NCBI RefSeq assembly: GCF_900129505.1
Contig: NZ_LT670818.1
Coordinates: 1,550,001 to 1,614,000 of the forward strand
DNA length: 64,000 nt
Reading direction: 5' to 3'
Source: Bradyrhizobium erythrophlei
GTDB lineage: Bacteria > Pseudomonadota > Alphaproteobacteria > Rhizobiales > Xanthobacteraceae
The notes beneath the pieces were generated by a model. It saw only the letters and a list, made by a program, of their open reading frames with translations, was not told the origin of the DNA and searched no databases. A program made the translations under genes and the position numbers. This document shows positions 18,592-28,906 of the stretch, one piece after another (the stretch's first letter is position 1; the number at the start of each line of letters is the position of its first letter).

Positions 18592-20385
18592 TTAGATCCC
18601 CGCGACCTGCTCCCACAGCTCCGACAGCTTGCGCTTGAACGAAGCCAGCCGCGTCAGGGGCGCGGCCTCTTCTTCCTCCTCAGGCAGGCGAAGACCGACC
18701 ACATTGACCCGGCCGCCGGAGATGCTGCGTGCCACCAGCACGATGGAATCGAGTTCCAGCGTCGCGCCTTCCTTTGGCGCGTGATCGAGATGGACGTCGA
18801 AATAATCGGCGAGGGTAAGACTGGCGAATTCGGGGGCGGTGGCGATGGCGTAGGCGTTGGCGATGGCGCCGAGCGTGATCTCGCCGGAGACGACGAAATC
18901 ACCGAGCAGATGCGGATCGGGCGCCGAGCTCGGCTGCATGTCGACAAAGAATCGATCCAGCGCCTCCGCCTTTTCCGGCGGCGCCAGCAGATAGATGTAA
19001 TCGCCGGGCGCAATCGGATCAGCCTCGGCGGGAGAGAGAATACGCTGATCGCGAATCACCAGCGTCGGCTTCGACCAGGACGGGACGAGACCGCGCCGGA
19101 AGAACAGGCTTTTCGAACGCACGGAATAGCCGACCAGTTGCTGTTCGAGCTGGCCGGGCAGATCCAGCTCGACCCGTCGCGGCCCGCGATCGGCCCGCGG
19201 CAGCGCCACATGCAGCCGCCGCGCCGCAGCCGCCAGCGTCCAGCCCTGCAGCAAGAGCGAGATGATGACGACGACGAAGGCGACGTCGAAATAGAGATAG
19301 GCTTTGGAGAGCCCGACCAGCATCGGGATCGACGCCAGGAAGATCGCGACCGCGCCGCGCAACCCGGTCCAGGCGATGAACATCTTTTCCCGCCAGTTGA
19401 AGCGAAATGGCGCCAGACAGAGAAACACCGCGATCGGCCGCGCCACCAGCATCAGCACCAGCGCCACGATCACGGCGGGAACGATGCTCGCCAGCAGCCG
19501 CTGCGGCGACACCAGCAGCCCGAGCAGCACGAACATCACGATCTGCGCCAGCCAGGTCGCGGCATCGAGAAACGTCACCACCGAATTATGCGCCCGCGTC
19601 GGCCGGTTGCCGATGATGATGCCGGCGAGATAAACGGCGAGAAACCCGGAGGCATGCGCGATCTGCGCCCCGCCGAAAATCACCAGCGCCGCGGTCGCCA
19701 CGAACGGCGCGTGCAGGCCCTGCGGCAGCGCCACGCGATTGAGCGCCAGCACCACCAGCCGGCCGCCGATGACGCCGACGATGGCCCCGAGCACGCCTTC
19801 GCGGCCAAGTTCCAGCGCCACATGCCATGCCGAGCTGTGGCCGACCGAAATCAGCTCCACCAGCATCAGCGTCAAAAACACCGCGAAGGGATCGTTGGTG
19901 CCGGATTCCGCTTCCAGCGTCGCGCCGACGCGAGGCCGCAACCGCAGGCCCTGCGCATGCACCAGCAGAAACACCGCCGCAGCATCGGTCGACGCCACCA
20001 CAGCGCCGACCAGCAGCGCCTCGGTCCAGTTCAGGTCGAGCGCATATCGAGCGATCGGCGCGGTGATCATCGCGGTCAACAGCACCCCGATCGTCGCCAG
20101 CGCCATCGACGGCACCAGCACCGCGCGGATGCTCTGAAACCGGGTTCGCAGACCGCCGTCGAACAGGATCAGCGCCAGCGCCACCGAACCCACCAGATAG
20201 GTGGTACGCACGTCGTCGAACCGCAGCTGCCCGGGGCCGGAATCGCCGGCCAGCATGCCGATCAGGAGAAACACCAGAAGCAGCGGCGCGCCGAAGCGCA
20301 GCGCCAGCAGGCTCGACAGGATGCCCGCCATCACCAATGCTGCGCCGAGAAGAATGGCTATGCTGACGGAATCGAGTGACGCCAT
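18592..20385 (-). CDS. nhaP2: potassium/proton antiporter, CPA1 family
   Basis: This protein of about 597 residues has the NhaP2/CvrA layout: a 12-13 helix Na+/H+ exchanger domain (about 1-390, with the conserved Asp in ASTDAAAVFLLV), a cytoplasmic TrkA-C/RCK-type domain (about 400-490, GDYIYLLAPPEKAEALDRFF) and a CorC/HlyC-type domain at the C-terminus (about 495-580). Family members exchange K+ for H+ and are controlled by nucleotide or metabolite binding to the cytoplasmic part. The start at 20385 puts the first helix six residues in. It is divergent from the mechanosensitive channel gene, and both act in osmotic and ionic balance. Confidence 0.9.
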   Translation of the reverse strand: MASLDSVSIAILLGAALVMAGILSSLLALRFGAPLLLVFLLIGMLAGDSGPGQLRFDDVRTTYLVGSVALALILFDGGLRTRFQSIRAVLVPSMALATIGVLLTAMITAPIARYALDLNWTEALLVGAVVASTDAAAVFLLVHAQGLRLRPRVGATLEAESGTNDPFAVFLTLMLVELISVGHSSAWHVALELGREGVLGAIVGVIGGRLVVLALNRVALPQGLHAPFVATAALVIFGGAQIAHASGFLAVYLAGIIIGNRPTRAHNSVVTFLDAATWLAQIVMFVLLGLLVSPQRLLASIVPAVIVALVLMLVARPIAVFLCLAPFRFNWREKMFIAWTGLRGAVAIFLASIPMLVGLSKAYLYFDVAFVVVIISLLLQGWTLAAAARRLHVALPRADRGPRRVELDLPGQLEQQLVGYSVRSKSLFFRRGLVPSWSKPTLVIRDQRILSPAEADPIAPGDYIYLLAPPEKAEALDRFFVDMQPSSAPDPHLLGDFVVSGEITLGAIANAYAIATAPEFASLTLADYFDVHLDHAPKEGATLELDSIVLVARSISGGRVNVVGLRLPEEEEEAAPLTRLASFKRKLSELWEQVAGI

Positions 20386-20639
20386 GGGCCTTCGCAAATC
20401 ACCGCAAATACTTGCAATTGCATCCTTATCGTCGCCACACTTCGACGCCAACCCAATTCTGGCGCTAGCGACAATGTGCCCGGTTTTTCGGCCTTTCCTG
20501 TGTGGCCCGCGTGCCGAAGCGATGGCGTCGTAACCGCTCTTATGGGAATCTGCCGGACATTCGAATCACGTTTTTGCCAAATGAAGAACCTTGAGATGGA
20601 GAGTCCAGAGATGAGCTGCCTCCAGATGAGATTTTGCCG

Positions 20640-21950
20640 ATGGACCTGAACGACGTCATCGATTTCCTGCATGCCGCGGCACGATCGGTCGGCGCGGAGG
20701 TCACATCGCCCTGGTTCTATCTGCAGTTCGGCCTGATACTGGCCGCGGCGGGCATTGCCTTCGCGGCCGATGCAGGAACCCGCGCGCGCGTCGACATGAC
20801 CTCGTTCGCGATGGGCTGGCCGCTGCCTTTGCGGCACTTCGGCCGCGTGCTGGTCAGCAGCGCATCCACGGCGGTGTTTGCGGTCCTGGTGATCGCCGCG
20901 CGCGTCGCGATGTACCATTCGACCTGGCCGAGCCGGAGCTATCTCCTGGTGATGGCCGCCAAGCTCGCGCTCGCCTGGCTGGTGATCCGGCTCGTCACTT
21001 CGGTGATCCGCAACGCCTTCATCGTCAAGCTGGTGTCGCTGTCGGCGTGGATTGTCGCGGCGCTGAGCATCATCGGCCAGCTTGATCCGGCGATCAATGC
21101 GCTCGACTCGGTCTCGATCGTGCTCGGCGGATTGCGCCTGACGCCGCTGCTCTTGATCGAGTTCGGGGCGCTGCTGATCGCCGCGCTGTGGCTGACCAAC
21201 ATCGCCAGCAATTTCGCCGAAAGCCGGATCAACAGCTCGACCGACCTGACGCCATCGATCCAGGTGCTGCTGGTCAAGATGATCCGCATGGGGCTGATGG
21301 TGCTCGCGATCACCATCGCCATGGGCGCGGTCGGCATCAACCTCTCGGCGCTGGCGGTGTTCTCCGGCGCGGTCGGCGTCGGCATCGGTATCGGCCTGCA
21401 GAAGATCGTCGCCAATTTCATCTCGGGCATCATCCTGCTGGCTGACAAATCCGTAAAACCCGGCGATCTCGTCACCATCGGCGACAGTACCGGGCGCATC
21501 AGCGCGATGAAGACGCGCTATATCTCGGTCGCCGCCGGCGACGGCCGCGAATTCCTGATCCCGAACGAGGATCTGGTGACGCAAAAGGTCGTCAACTGGA
21601 CCTACACCGACAAGAACACGCTGGTGAAAGTCAATTTCGGCACCAATTACGATGCCGATCCGAAGCTGGTCTGCACGCTCGCCGCCGACATCGCGGCAAG
21701 CGCCAAGCGCGCCATCAAGGGCAAAACGCCGACCTGCATCCTGACCGAATTCGCCGAGGCCGGGATGAAGTTTTCCCTGACCTTCTGGATCGCCGACCCC
21801 GACGGCATGGACAATGTGAAAAGCGACGTGATGCTGGCGCTGTGGGAGACCTTCAAACGCGAGGGCATCCGGGTGCCCTATCCGGTACGCGAAATCCGCA
21901 TCCGCGGCGGGGCGCTGCCGGTGGAAACCACGGTCGAGGTTTCGAACTGA
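20640..21950 (+). CDS. MscS family mechanosensitive channel
   Basis: The 436-residue protein has about five or six N-terminal membrane segments, then the MscS pore helix and beta domain: LAVFSGAVGVGIGIGLQKI, NFISGIILLADKSVKPGDLV, and the beta-domain segment LIPNEDLVTQKVVNWTY. It should release solutes on hypo-osmotic shock. It has more helices than E. coli MscS (three), so it belongs to a larger subfamily. The ATG at 20640 is used; a TTG at 20634 is also possible. No clear ribosome-binding site is seen. Confidence 0.9.
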   Translation: MDLNDVIDFLHAAARSVGAEVTSPWFYLQFGLILAAAGIAFAADAGTRARVDMTSFAMGWPLPLRHFGRVLVSSASTAVFAVLVIAARVAMYHSTWPSRSYLLVMAAKLALAWLVIRLVTSVIRNAFIVKLVSLSAWIVAALSIIGQLDPAINALDSVSIVLGGLRLTPLLLIEFGALLIAALWLTNIASNFAESRINSSTDLTPSIQVLLVKMIRMGLMVLAITIAMGAVGINLSALAVFSGAVGVGIGIGLQKIVANFISGIILLADKSVKPGDLVTIGDSTGRISAMKTRYISVAAGDGREFLIPNEDLVTQKVVNWTYTDKNTLVKVNFGTNYDADPKLVCTLAADIAASAKRAIKGKTPTCILTEFAEAGMKFSLTFWIADPDGMDNVKSDVMLALWETFKREGIRVPYPVREIRIRGGALPVETTVEVSN

Positions 21951-22093
21951 CGCGAAAGGCGCCCCCGCTGGCACCAAATCCGCCGGTTCCCTGGGCGAGC
22001 GACAACCATTTCGCGACCTAGGCTTGTCTTGCTACTCCCCGTCGCGATCATTAAATTGGGTGCACAGATCACCCCTTTTCCCGGCAAAGCACC

Positions 22094-22918
22094 ATGAGCT
22101 ACATCGAAGCGTCCGACACCTCCTTGCGCAAGACCGGGCAGATCAAGCTGCATGGGCCGAGCGGTTTCGCCGGCATGCGCAAGGCCGGCGCGCTGGTGGC
22201 AAAGTGCCTCGACGAGCTGACCGATCTGGTCAAGCCGGGACTGCCAACTTCAGCGCTCGACGAATTCGTCCGCGAATTCGCCTTCAGCCACGGCGCCTAC
22301 CCCGCAACGCTGATGTATCGCGGCTACCGCTATTCGACCTGCACCTCGATCAACCACGTGGTCTGTCACGGCATGCCCGGGGACCGGGCGCTGAAGGAAG
22401 GCGACATCGTCAATATCGACGTCACCTTCATCGTTGACGGCTGGTACGGCGATTCCAGCCGGATGTATGCGGTCGGCCCGATTGCACGCAAGGCCGAACG
22501 GCTGATCGAGGTCACCTATGAGGCCATGATGCGCGGTATCGCGGCCGTGAGGCCCGGCGCCACCACCGGCGACATCGGCCATGCCATCCAGAGCTTCGTC
22601 GAGCCGCAGGGCATGAGCGTGGTGCGCGACTTCTGTGGCCATGGTCTGGGGCGCATGTTCCACGACGAGCCGAACATCATCCATATCGGCCGGCCCGGCG
22701 AAGGCGTGGTGCTCAAGCCCGGCATGTTCTTCACCATCGAGCCGATGATCAATCTCGGCAAGCCGCACGTCAAAATCCTGTCGGACGGCTGGACCGCGGT
22801 GACGCGCGATCGCTCGCTGTCGGCGCAGTTCGAGCATTCGGTCGGCGTGAACGCGACCGGCGTCGAGATCTTTACCCTCTCGCAGCGCCACGGCGAGAAG
22901 CCGCCGGCTGTGGCGTAA
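22094..22918 (+). CDS. map: type I methionine aminopeptidase
   Basis: Map removes the N-terminal methionine from new proteins. The 274-residue product has the pita-bread fold ligands in order: Asp in VNIDVTFIVDG and in WYGDSSRMY, His in CGHGLGRMFHDEP, Glu in FTIEPMIN and the last Glu in SAQFEHSV. The substrate-site His lies in INHVVCHGMP. It has about 15 extra N-terminal residues and a C-terminal tail of about 15. It is unusual in not adjoining secY or rpsB; extra copies are common in this group. Confidence 0.96.
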   Translation: MSYIEASDTSLRKTGQIKLHGPSGFAGMRKAGALVAKCLDELTDLVKPGLPTSALDEFVREFAFSHGAYPATLMYRGYRYSTCTSINHVVCHGMPGDRALKEGDIVNIDVTFIVDGWYGDSSRMYAVGPIARKAERLIEVTYEAMMRGIAAVRPGATTGDIGHAIQSFVEPQGMSVVRDFCGHGLGRMFHDEPNIIHIGRPGEGVVLKPGMFFTIEPMINLGKPHVKILSDGWTAVTRDRSLSAQFEHSVGVNATGVEIFTLSQRHGEKPPAVA

Positions 22919-22956
22919 CAGGCGGATTATTTATTGGCTTCACAAGAAACCGTCAT

Positions 22957-23090
22957 ACCCCGCCACCGGGTCTCGCCTTCGGCGAGCCCGATGACAGGCT
23001 CCGGCGGGGTATCCAGTACGCCGCTGCCTCTCGCTTCTATCGCTGGCGCCTCGGAGTACTGGATCGCCCGCTTTCGCGGGCGATGACAGC
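22957..23090. repeat. extragenic palindromic repeat
   Basis: This is a compound of nested inverted repeats: ATACCCCGCC pairs with GGCGGGGTAT, CCAGTAC with GTACTGG, and GATCGCCCGC with GCGGGCGATG. It lies between map and the convergent glycosylase gene. The type is common in Bradyrhizobium intergenic DNA. Confidence 0.75.
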
Positions 23091-23145
23091 TGAGGCGTGT
23101 TGCGCAGCTCGGAGTATCGCGCGTTGCCAGGAAACGAGCGTCGCA

Positions 23146-23865
23146 TCAATCCCCGCGTCGGGTGCGACGGGTAAGTTCGCGCGCTTCGTAATTCTCGCCG
23201 ATCGACATCGCGCAGATGCGCGAGATCCGGACGTAGGGAAGTCCGGTCTCCTTGGCCCAGGCATTGAACTGCGCCTGCACCTTGGCCAGGTCCGTCTTCG
23301 ATTTGACCTCCTCGGCGATGTCGAGTCCCGCGTCGCGCAAGCAGGCCGTGACGTCCTTCGAAGTGACAAAACCATCCCAGCCAAGGAAGCGCAGCAGCAT
23401 TTGGCCGGTATTGCCGCCGAGCCGGCTGCCGCGTTTGGCGAGCAGGTTCAAGAGTCCGACCTCATCCGAAGACGGCCAATTCGCCAGGAACCGTCCGAAG
23501 CCGCCATGTTCGGCCGCGATCTCCTGCACGAAGCGGGCGTTATCGCGCACCGACATGATCTTTGCGCCATGGCGCACGATGCGCGTATCGCTCACCAGCG
23601 CTTCCCAGAATTCGTCGGGCTTGAATGCCAGCGTGGCCGGCTGAAAGCCGAGGAAAGCCTCCTCAAAGCCCGGCCATCTTGCTTCGATTACGCTCCAGGC
23701 GAAGCCCGCGGAAAACACCCGCCGCGCCATCTCGGCAAGGACGCGGTCGTCGGCGAGCTCGATCAGGGATCGCGGATCCGGAATCGGCGGCAGAAGCTTT
23801 TTGAGCGCGGACGCTCCTCCCTTGCGCTTCTCGGCGCGGGCACGGATGGCCTTGAACGACGTCAC
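23146..23865 (-). CDS. DNA-3-methyladenine glycosylase I family protein
   Basis: The product of about 239 residues belongs to the Tag family, which removes alkylated adenine from DNA. The family segment VFSAGFAWSVIEARWPGFEEAF is clear, followed by the DTRIVRHGAKIMSVRDNA helix. It is longer and more diverged than E. coli Tag, and the usual zinc-binding cysteines are not obvious, so activity is inferred. I chose the GTG at 23865 (VTSFKAIRARAEKRKGG). Upstream codons, including an ATG at 23901, lack conservation clues. radC is divergent from it. Confidence 0.8.
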   Translation of the reverse strand: MTSFKAIRARAEKRKGGASALKKLLPPIPDPRSLIELADDRVLAEMARRVFSAGFAWSVIEARWPGFEEAFLGFQPATLAFKPDEFWEALVSDTRIVRHGAKIMSVRDNARFVQEIAAEHGGFGRFLANWPSSDEVGLLNLLAKRGSRLGGNTGQMLLRFLGWDGFVTSKDVTACLRDAGLDIAEEVKSKTDLAKVQAQFNAWAKETGLPYVRISRICAMSIGENYEARELTRRTRRGD

Positions 23866-24049
23866 GCGGCGAAGACCTTTTGCACACCTGGCGGAAGCCA
23901 TTCCCGCCTCGCCTCCGATCTTAAGGCCGCGGCGGTGGCGATGACAATGTGAGCGCGGCCGAGGCCAGGGCGAGGCCGAGCGCTGCCGCGGAGCAATTTC
24001 TGACACTTCCCGGTTGCAAAAAACGGCGGGCACGGCATGCTCTGCGCCA

Positions 24050-24763
24050 ATGCCCGCGAAACCCAGCGATAAACCGGATCCGCCTGCCGAGAAGCCGCAT
24101 TATCACGGCCATCGCGAGCGGTTGCGTGAACGTTTTCGTAGCGCCGGCCCTGACGCCCTGAGCGATTACGAGCTGCTGGAGATGGTATTGTTCACCGCCC
24201 AGCCGAGGGGCGATATGAAGCCGGCTGCCAAGAACCTGCTCAAGAAATTCGGCTCCTTCGCCGAAGTCGTGCATGCGCCCGAGACGCTGCTGCGCGAGGT
24301 CGATGGCATCGGCGACGCCTCCGCCATCCAGCTCAAGCTGATCGCCGCGGCCGCCGGCCGCATCGCCAAGGGCCAATTGAAGGCGCGCACCTTGCTGTCG
24401 TCGTGGAACGACGTGATCGACTATTGCCGCACCACGATGGCGTTCGCCGACAAGGAGCAGTTCCGCATCCTGTTTCTCGACAAGCGCAACCAGTTGATCG
24501 CGGACGAGGTCCAGCAGACCGGCACCGTCGACCACACCCCGGTCTATCCGCGCGAGGTGATCAAGCGCGCGCTGGAATTATCGGCCACCGCGATCCTCTT
24601 GGTGCACAACCACCCCTCCGGCGATCCGACACCGTCGCAGGCCGACATCCAGATGACGAAAGCGATCATCGACATCGCGACCCCGCTCGGCATTTCCGTG
24701 CACGACCACATCATCGTCGGCAGAGGCGGCCATGCGAGCATGAAGGGGCTGAAGCTGATTTAG
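24050..24763 (+). CDS. radC: RadC family JAB-domain protein
   Basis: The 237-residue protein has the RadC layout: a helix-hairpin-helix part ([12 protein letters not shown], then [18 protein letters not shown]) and a JAB/MPN metalloprotease-like domain with the zinc motif [16 protein letters not shown]. Despite the name, a direct DNA-repair role is doubtful, and members often travel with mobile DNA. The ATG at 24050 is used; a TTG at 24014 extends the frame. The last 166 bases are repeated at about 85% identity at 29112-29277, and the last 30 again at 29781-29811. Confidence 0.92.
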   Translation: MPAKPSDKPDPPAEKPHYHGHRERLRERFRSAGPDALSDYELLEMVLFTAQPRGDMKPAAKNLLKKFGSFAEVVHAPETLLREVDGIGDASAIQLKLIAAAAGRIAKGQLKARTLLSSWNDVIDYCRTTMAFADKEQFRILFLDKRNQLIADEVQQTGTVDHTPVYPREVIKRALELSATAILLVHNHPSGDPTPSQADIQMTKAIIDIATPLGISVHDHIIVGRGGHASMKGLKLI

Positions 24764-25119
24764 GATGACGACATCCGCGCATTAGCCACCTCCAGGCGCG
24801 CCGCCTCAGCAGGCCTTGTTCAGGCCTGTTGTCCCGCACCGCAGCAAATTTACGAAGAGCGCGACGCTCTAATCCGATACCTCTGTCAGAATCTAAATCC
24901 CAGTTTAGAAAATGTCTGGGCACCACCGAGCGCGTCTCAAAAAAAATCGGGATAGCTCGGGATATTTTGCGCCCTTCCGGTGTTTTGTTGGCAGCGATCG
25001 AGCCCCACCGCCTGGACGGCGATGGTCAATGCGCAAGTAGAGCGTTGGCCAATGCGCTCTATTTAATTCCCCAACAACTGTCTCCAGTGCGCAACATAAT
25101 CTTGAAAGGGAGTGCAGAG
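24764..25119 (+). other. intergenic region after radC
   Basis: About 355 bases that look less GC-rich than the surroundings, with T/A-rich stretches near 24880-24975. It should hold the promoter of the following gene. A short imperfect inverted repeat (CAGGCC / GGCCTG) lies near 24810 but has no T-run, so I do not call it a terminator. Confidence 0.4.
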
Positions 25120-25473
25120 ATGAAACACGTGCTAGCCTCTCTCACTATCGGCGCTTGCCTGCTGCTTCCGTCGGCTGGGGTGACCCTCGCCGACGATCTC
25201 CATAATCTAATACCTAGCCCCAACCTTAATCCCGGAGCAGCATCGGCAGCGCCAGGACAGACTGGTTCGAATGTGCTCGCAAGCTGTGGGGCCACCAGTT
25301 TTATATCTATCGGTGCAGGAGCCAAATCGAACGCCGGCAACGGCTCCCCGTTCAATGCGAGCGTAACGAAAAAATATGCTGGAAACCCAGGCAGCCCGGC
25401 AACGAATCCCAACGCAGTCTCCCAGTACGACAACGCTTGCGCACAAGCCGCCCTGCACGGGCAAATGCCATAA
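25120..25473 (+). CDS. small exported protein of unknown function
   Basis: The ATG at 25120 follows AAAGGGAGTG and gives 117 residues with a signal peptide (MKHVLASLTIGACLLLPSAG). The mature part is small-residue rich (Gly, Ala, Ser, Asn, Pro) with two cysteines (LASCGAT and YDNACAQAA). I do not recognise a family. It lies about 100 bases upstream of the HlyD-type gene on the same strand and may be part of the same unit. Confidence 0.65.
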   Translation: MKHVLASLTIGACLLLPSAGVTLADDLHNLIPSPNLNPGAASAAPGQTGSNVLASCGATSFISIGAGAKSNAGNGSPFNASVTKKYAGNPGSPATNPNAVSQYDNACAQAALHGQMP

Positions 25474-25571
25474 CGCAACCGCGATGCGTTTGAATTGAAC
25501 AAGTGTTCCGGCGTCAGAGCGGAAGTTGACGGCACGGGGGAAGCGGCGAATGGTCGACGCAGGATAGCCAC

Positions 25572-26921
25572 ATGCGTTTCCTTGTGGCGGGTTTGCTTTG
25601 CGCATTGATTCTCGGGCTCGGCTACACCTTTAGCCAAGGGAACCCGGCACCGACATACCTCACCGCGCCTGTGGAGCGCGGCAACATCTCAACCCTCGTG
25701 AAGGCGAGCGGCACCGTCGAGGCGGTCATCAGCGTCGATGTTAGTTCGCAACTATCCGGGCGAATTGCAGAGGTATTCGTCAATTTCAACGACGCCATCA
25801 AGACCGGCCAGCCGATCGCGCAAATCGATCAGGAGATATTTGCCGCCCGCGTCAATGAAGCGAAAGCCGCACTGAGAGTGGCGAGGGCAACCGCCCAAGT
25901 GGAAAAGGCCGCGCTGCAACGAGCGACGGTCGGAGTGACGAATGCGCAGACCGCCAAGAAACTCGCGGAGGCTCAGTCGGCGGCTAACAAGGCCAGGCAA
26001 GACGAAGTGGAGAGGGATCTCCTGCGAAAGCGCGAGCTGGCACGCACCGGAAGCGGAACCGAGCGAGACTTGAGTCAGGTGCGAGCTCAGCGCGACGCCG
26101 GGGCTGCCGACTTGCACGCGTCCCTCGAGCAGATCCAGATGAAGGCGGAGGCCATTGCGATTGCAGAAGCAGAAGAGCACATGGCCGAGGCCAATCTCGA
26201 GAATGCACAGGCTGTTGTCGAGCAGAGACAGGCGGCACTCGATCAGGCGGGACTTGATCTCGAACGCACCGTCCTCCGCGCGCCGATTGATGGGATCATC
26301 ATCAAGCGGGATGTCAATCCCGGGCAAACCGTCGCCGTCAGCCTCGAAGCCAAAACATTATTCAAGATCGCGAACGATCTGCGAGAGATGGAGGTCCACG
26401 GCAAGATCGACGAGGCCGATGTCGGGCAGCTGAAGCCGGGCCAGGCGACCCTGTTCACTGTCGACGCTTATCCGGATCGAATCTTCAGTGGACAGGTTTT
26501 GCAGATCCGCAAGGCTCCCGAGGTCGTGCAAAACGTCGTCACCTATACGACAATCGTCTCTGCACCGAATCCGGACCTTTTGCTGTTGCCGGGAATGACT
26601 GCGCAGCTTGGGATCATCGTGAGTAATACCGGCGAGATCCTCAAAATTCCGAGCCAGGCAATGCGCTTCCGGCCAAACGGCGCCGGTCCTGTGTCGGGTC
26701 ACCCGAGTGCGAACCCTGCCGCTTCCTCCAGGGGGGCCGCGACCGTGTGGTTAGTCGGTGACGACGGGCGACCGAACCCGGTTGCCGTGAGGCTTGGCGC
26801 CAGCGACGACAACAGCGCAGCACTGCTGGACGGCTCGCTTAACGAGGGCCAGCAAGTGATCATCGGGATTGCCAACTCGCAGCAGCAAAGGGGCTATTTC
26901 GGCATTCGCCTTGGATTCTAG
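25572..26921 (+). CDS. MacA-like periplasmic adaptor protein
   Basis: This 449-residue HlyD/MacA family protein has one N-terminal membrane anchor (FLVAGLLCALILGLGYTF), a lipoyl half-motif (SGTVEAVISVDVSSQLSG), a long coiled-coil hairpin (about 95-205, rich in Ala, Glu and Gln) and the second lipoyl half (LERTVLRAPIDGIIIKRDV), then a beta-barrel domain. Such adaptors link an inner-membrane ABC transporter to an outer-membrane TolC channel. The next two genes encode the ABC parts. No TolC gene is in the window, so it must use one encoded elsewhere. Confidence 0.9.
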   Translation: MRFLVAGLLCALILGLGYTFSQGNPAPTYLTAPVERGNISTLVKASGTVEAVISVDVSSQLSGRIAEVFVNFNDAIKTGQPIAQIDQEIFAARVNEAKAALRVARATAQVEKAALQRATVGVTNAQTAKKLAEAQSAANKARQDEVERDLLRKRELARTGSGTERDLSQVRAQRDAGAADLHASLEQIQMKAEAIAIAEAEEHMAEANLENAQAVVEQRQAALDQAGLDLERTVLRAPIDGIIIKRDVNPGQTVAVSLEAKTLFKIANDLREMEVHGKIDEADVGQLKPGQATLFTVDAYPDRIFSGQVLQIRKAPEVVQNVVTYTTIVSAPNPDLLLLPGMTAQLGIIVSNTGEILKIPSQAMRFRPNGAGPVSGHPSANPAASSRGAATVWLVGDDGRPNPVAVRLGASDDNSAALLDGSLNEGQQVIIGIANSQQQRGYFGIRLGF

Positions 26922-26930
26922 GACCTTAAA

Positions 26931-27674
26931 TTGGATCATAAGATGCCGCCGCTGGTCCGGACTGTTGGAATTTCAAAACAGTATCCCTCCGGGGGGACGA
27001 TCATTCGTGCGGTATTAAACGTGTCGCTCTCGATCGAGCCCGGCGAGTTTGTTGCAATCCGCGGCCGCTCGGGTTCGGGGAAGTCGACCCTGATGAGCCT
27101 GTTGGGTCTTTTGGAGCGGCCGGATTCCGGCGAATATGCGCTCAAGGGCCGAGAAGTTGCAAGGCTGAGCGAGGACGCACGCGCGGCCATCAGGAACCAG
27201 GAGATCGGCTTCATATTCCAACTGCCGGCCCTTCTGCCGCGGGCAACCGCGCTGGAAAATGTCGCACTTCCTCTCGTTTACGCCGGCGTTGCTGGCTCCG
27301 AACGACGTCACAGAGCCAAAGATGCGCTTGACCGCGTAGGTTTGGCCGGCCGCAGTCATCATTGGCCGAATCAACTCTCGGGCGGAGAGCAGCAGCGGGT
27401 CGTCATTGCCCGTGCGATAGTGAACGAGCCTGCTCTCATCCTGGCCGACGAACCGACTGGTTCGCTCGATAGCGGCACCAGCGACGAGATTCTATCGCTG
27501 TTTGAGCGCCTTCATCGCGATGGTCATACGATCATCGTGGTCACGCATGCCACCGACGTCGCCGATCGTGCGCAGCGACAAATCACCCTGCACGATGGGC
27601 GAATCATCGAGGATGCCGTGGCATCAGGCAAGAGTTCGCTTCTGAACGCCACCACCTTGGATTCTCCCCAATGA
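26931..27674 (+). CDS. MacB-type ABC transporter ATPase
   Basis: This 247-residue ATPase is close to the MacB/LolD group: Walker [10 protein letters not shown], the [14 protein letters not shown] segment after the Q-loop, signature LSGGEQQRV, Walker [14 protein letters not shown] and switch VTHATDVA. The TTG start at 26931 has AGGA eight bases upstream, while the ATG at 26943 has no ribosome-binding site, so TTG is preferred. Its stop overlaps the permease ATG (ATGA). Confidence 0.9.
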   Translation: MDHKMPPLVRTVGISKQYPSGGTIIRAVLNVSLSIEPGEFVAIRGRSGSGKSTLMSLLGLLERPDSGEYALKGREVARLSEDARAAIRNQEIGFIFQLPALLPRATALENVALPLVYAGVAGSERRHRAKDALDRVGLAGRSHHWPNQLSGGEQQRVVIARAIVNEPALILADEPTGSLDSGTSDEILSLFERLHRDGHTIIVVTHATDVADRAQRQITLHDGRIIEDAVASGKSSLLNATTLDSPQ

Positions 27675-28906
27675 GTCCTCTGGAGAGCTTGCGTATAGCC
27701 ACGCGAGCGCTTCGTGTGAACAAACTGCGGAGCGCCCTGACCGTGCTTGGGGTCGTCGTTGGCGTCGCAGCTGTAGTCTGCGTGATATCGGTGGGAGCTG
27801 GCGCACAGGCGGAAGTTTCGGAGAAGATCCGCACGCTGGGAGCCAACCTCCTGCTTGTGATGCCCGGAGCCCGAAATTCCGGCGGAGCGAGGCTGGAATC
27901 CGGAACACAGCCCACGCTGACCGAAGAGGACGCCGCTTCTATCCGCCGCGAACTGGTGGATGCTCAGGTCGCGGCCCCGCTGCTGTCGCGCTCCATGCCC
28001 CTCGTGGCCGCAAACAAGAACTGGGTGACACTGGTGGCTGGAATTAACGCCGACTATCTAGTGGCACGCGAATGGCAAATTGCCGACGGCCGATCCTTTA
28101 CGGGCGACGAGATCGCATCTGGAGCCAAAGTTGCCATCGTAGGGTCGGTTATCATCGAGGAGCTCTTCGATAGGCGTGCCGGAGTCGGAGAGACGTTTCG
28201 GATTGGCAACGTCCCTTTCACCGTGATTGGTGTGCTGGACAAAAAGGGGTTGGGCGCGGCCGGCCGCAGCCAGGACGATGTCGTGTTCATCCCGCTGTCG
28301 ACTGCAAAAAGCCGCGTGCTCGGCGCCGTGCGTGGCACGACCCGAGAAGCATTGGATTTCATCTCGATCAAGGTATCGGATGCGGCCGCCATGTCAGTGA
28401 TGGAACGTGAGATCGAGGCGTTGCTTCGGCACCGGCACCGCATTCGCGGGGATGCCCCCAGCGATTTCAGGATCGAGAATCCGGCGGATGTCCTGATTGC
28501 ACGTGGGGCCGCCGTGCGGATTCTCGGCATTCTGTTAATCGCGGTGGCAGCGGTTTCGCTGGTCGTTGGCGGCATCAGCATCATGAACATCATGCTGGTT
28601 TCGGTGACCGAGCGCACCCGCGAAATCGGTTTGCGCATGGCCGTTGGGGCCAGCCGCAGCGATATCCGGTGGCAATTCGTGATCGAAGCCTTGATCCTGG
28701 CGTTGCTGGGAGGCCTTGTGGGTGCGGCGCTGGGAGCCGCCGCGGCAGTCGCAATCGCTTGGAAAGCTAGCTGGCCCATCCTGATCAGCCCATGGGCAAT
28801 CATCCTGGCTTGCGGATTTGCGGGTTTTATCGGGATTTCGTTTGGCCTCTATCCGGCCCATCGGGCCGCGCGGCTTGATCCGATTGTGGCATTACGCTTC
28901 GAATAG
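27671..28906 (+). CDS. MacB-type ABC transporter permease
   Basis: The 411-residue protein has the MacB membrane layout: an N-terminal helix (LRSALTVLGVVVGVAAVV), a large periplasmic domain of about 220 residues, and three C-terminal helices of the FtsX type (ISIMNIMLVSVTERTREIGL, then VIEALILALLGGLVGAALG). MacAB-type pumps move macrolides, peptides or lipids out of the periplasm by mechanotransmission. The ATPase is a separate protein here. The cargo is unknown. Confidence 0.9.
   Translation: MSPLESLRIATRALRVNKLRSALTVLGVVVGVAAVVCVISVGAGAQAEVSEKIRTLGANLLLVMPGARNSGGARLESGTQPTLTEEDAASIRRELVDAQVAAPLLSRSMPLVAANKNWVTLVAGINADYLVAREWQIADGRSFTGDEIASGAKVAIVGSVIIEELFDRRAGVGETFRIGNVPFTVIGVLDKKGLGAAGRSQDDVVFIPLSTAKSRVLGAVRGTTREALDFISIKVSDAAAMSVMEREIEALLRHRHRIRGDAPSDFRIENPADVLIARGAAVRILGILLIAVAAVSLVVGGISIMNIMLVSVTERTREIGLRMAVGASRSDIRWQFVIEALILALLGGLVGAALGAAAAVAIAWKASWPILISPWAIILACGFAGFIGISFGLYPAHRAARLDPIVALRFE

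Noticed and set aside
18277..20379. 700-codon plus-strand open frame opposite the antiporter gene
   Set aside because: Its sequence is a low-complexity Arg/His/Gln/Asp mix without domains; the minus strand encodes an intact antiporter.
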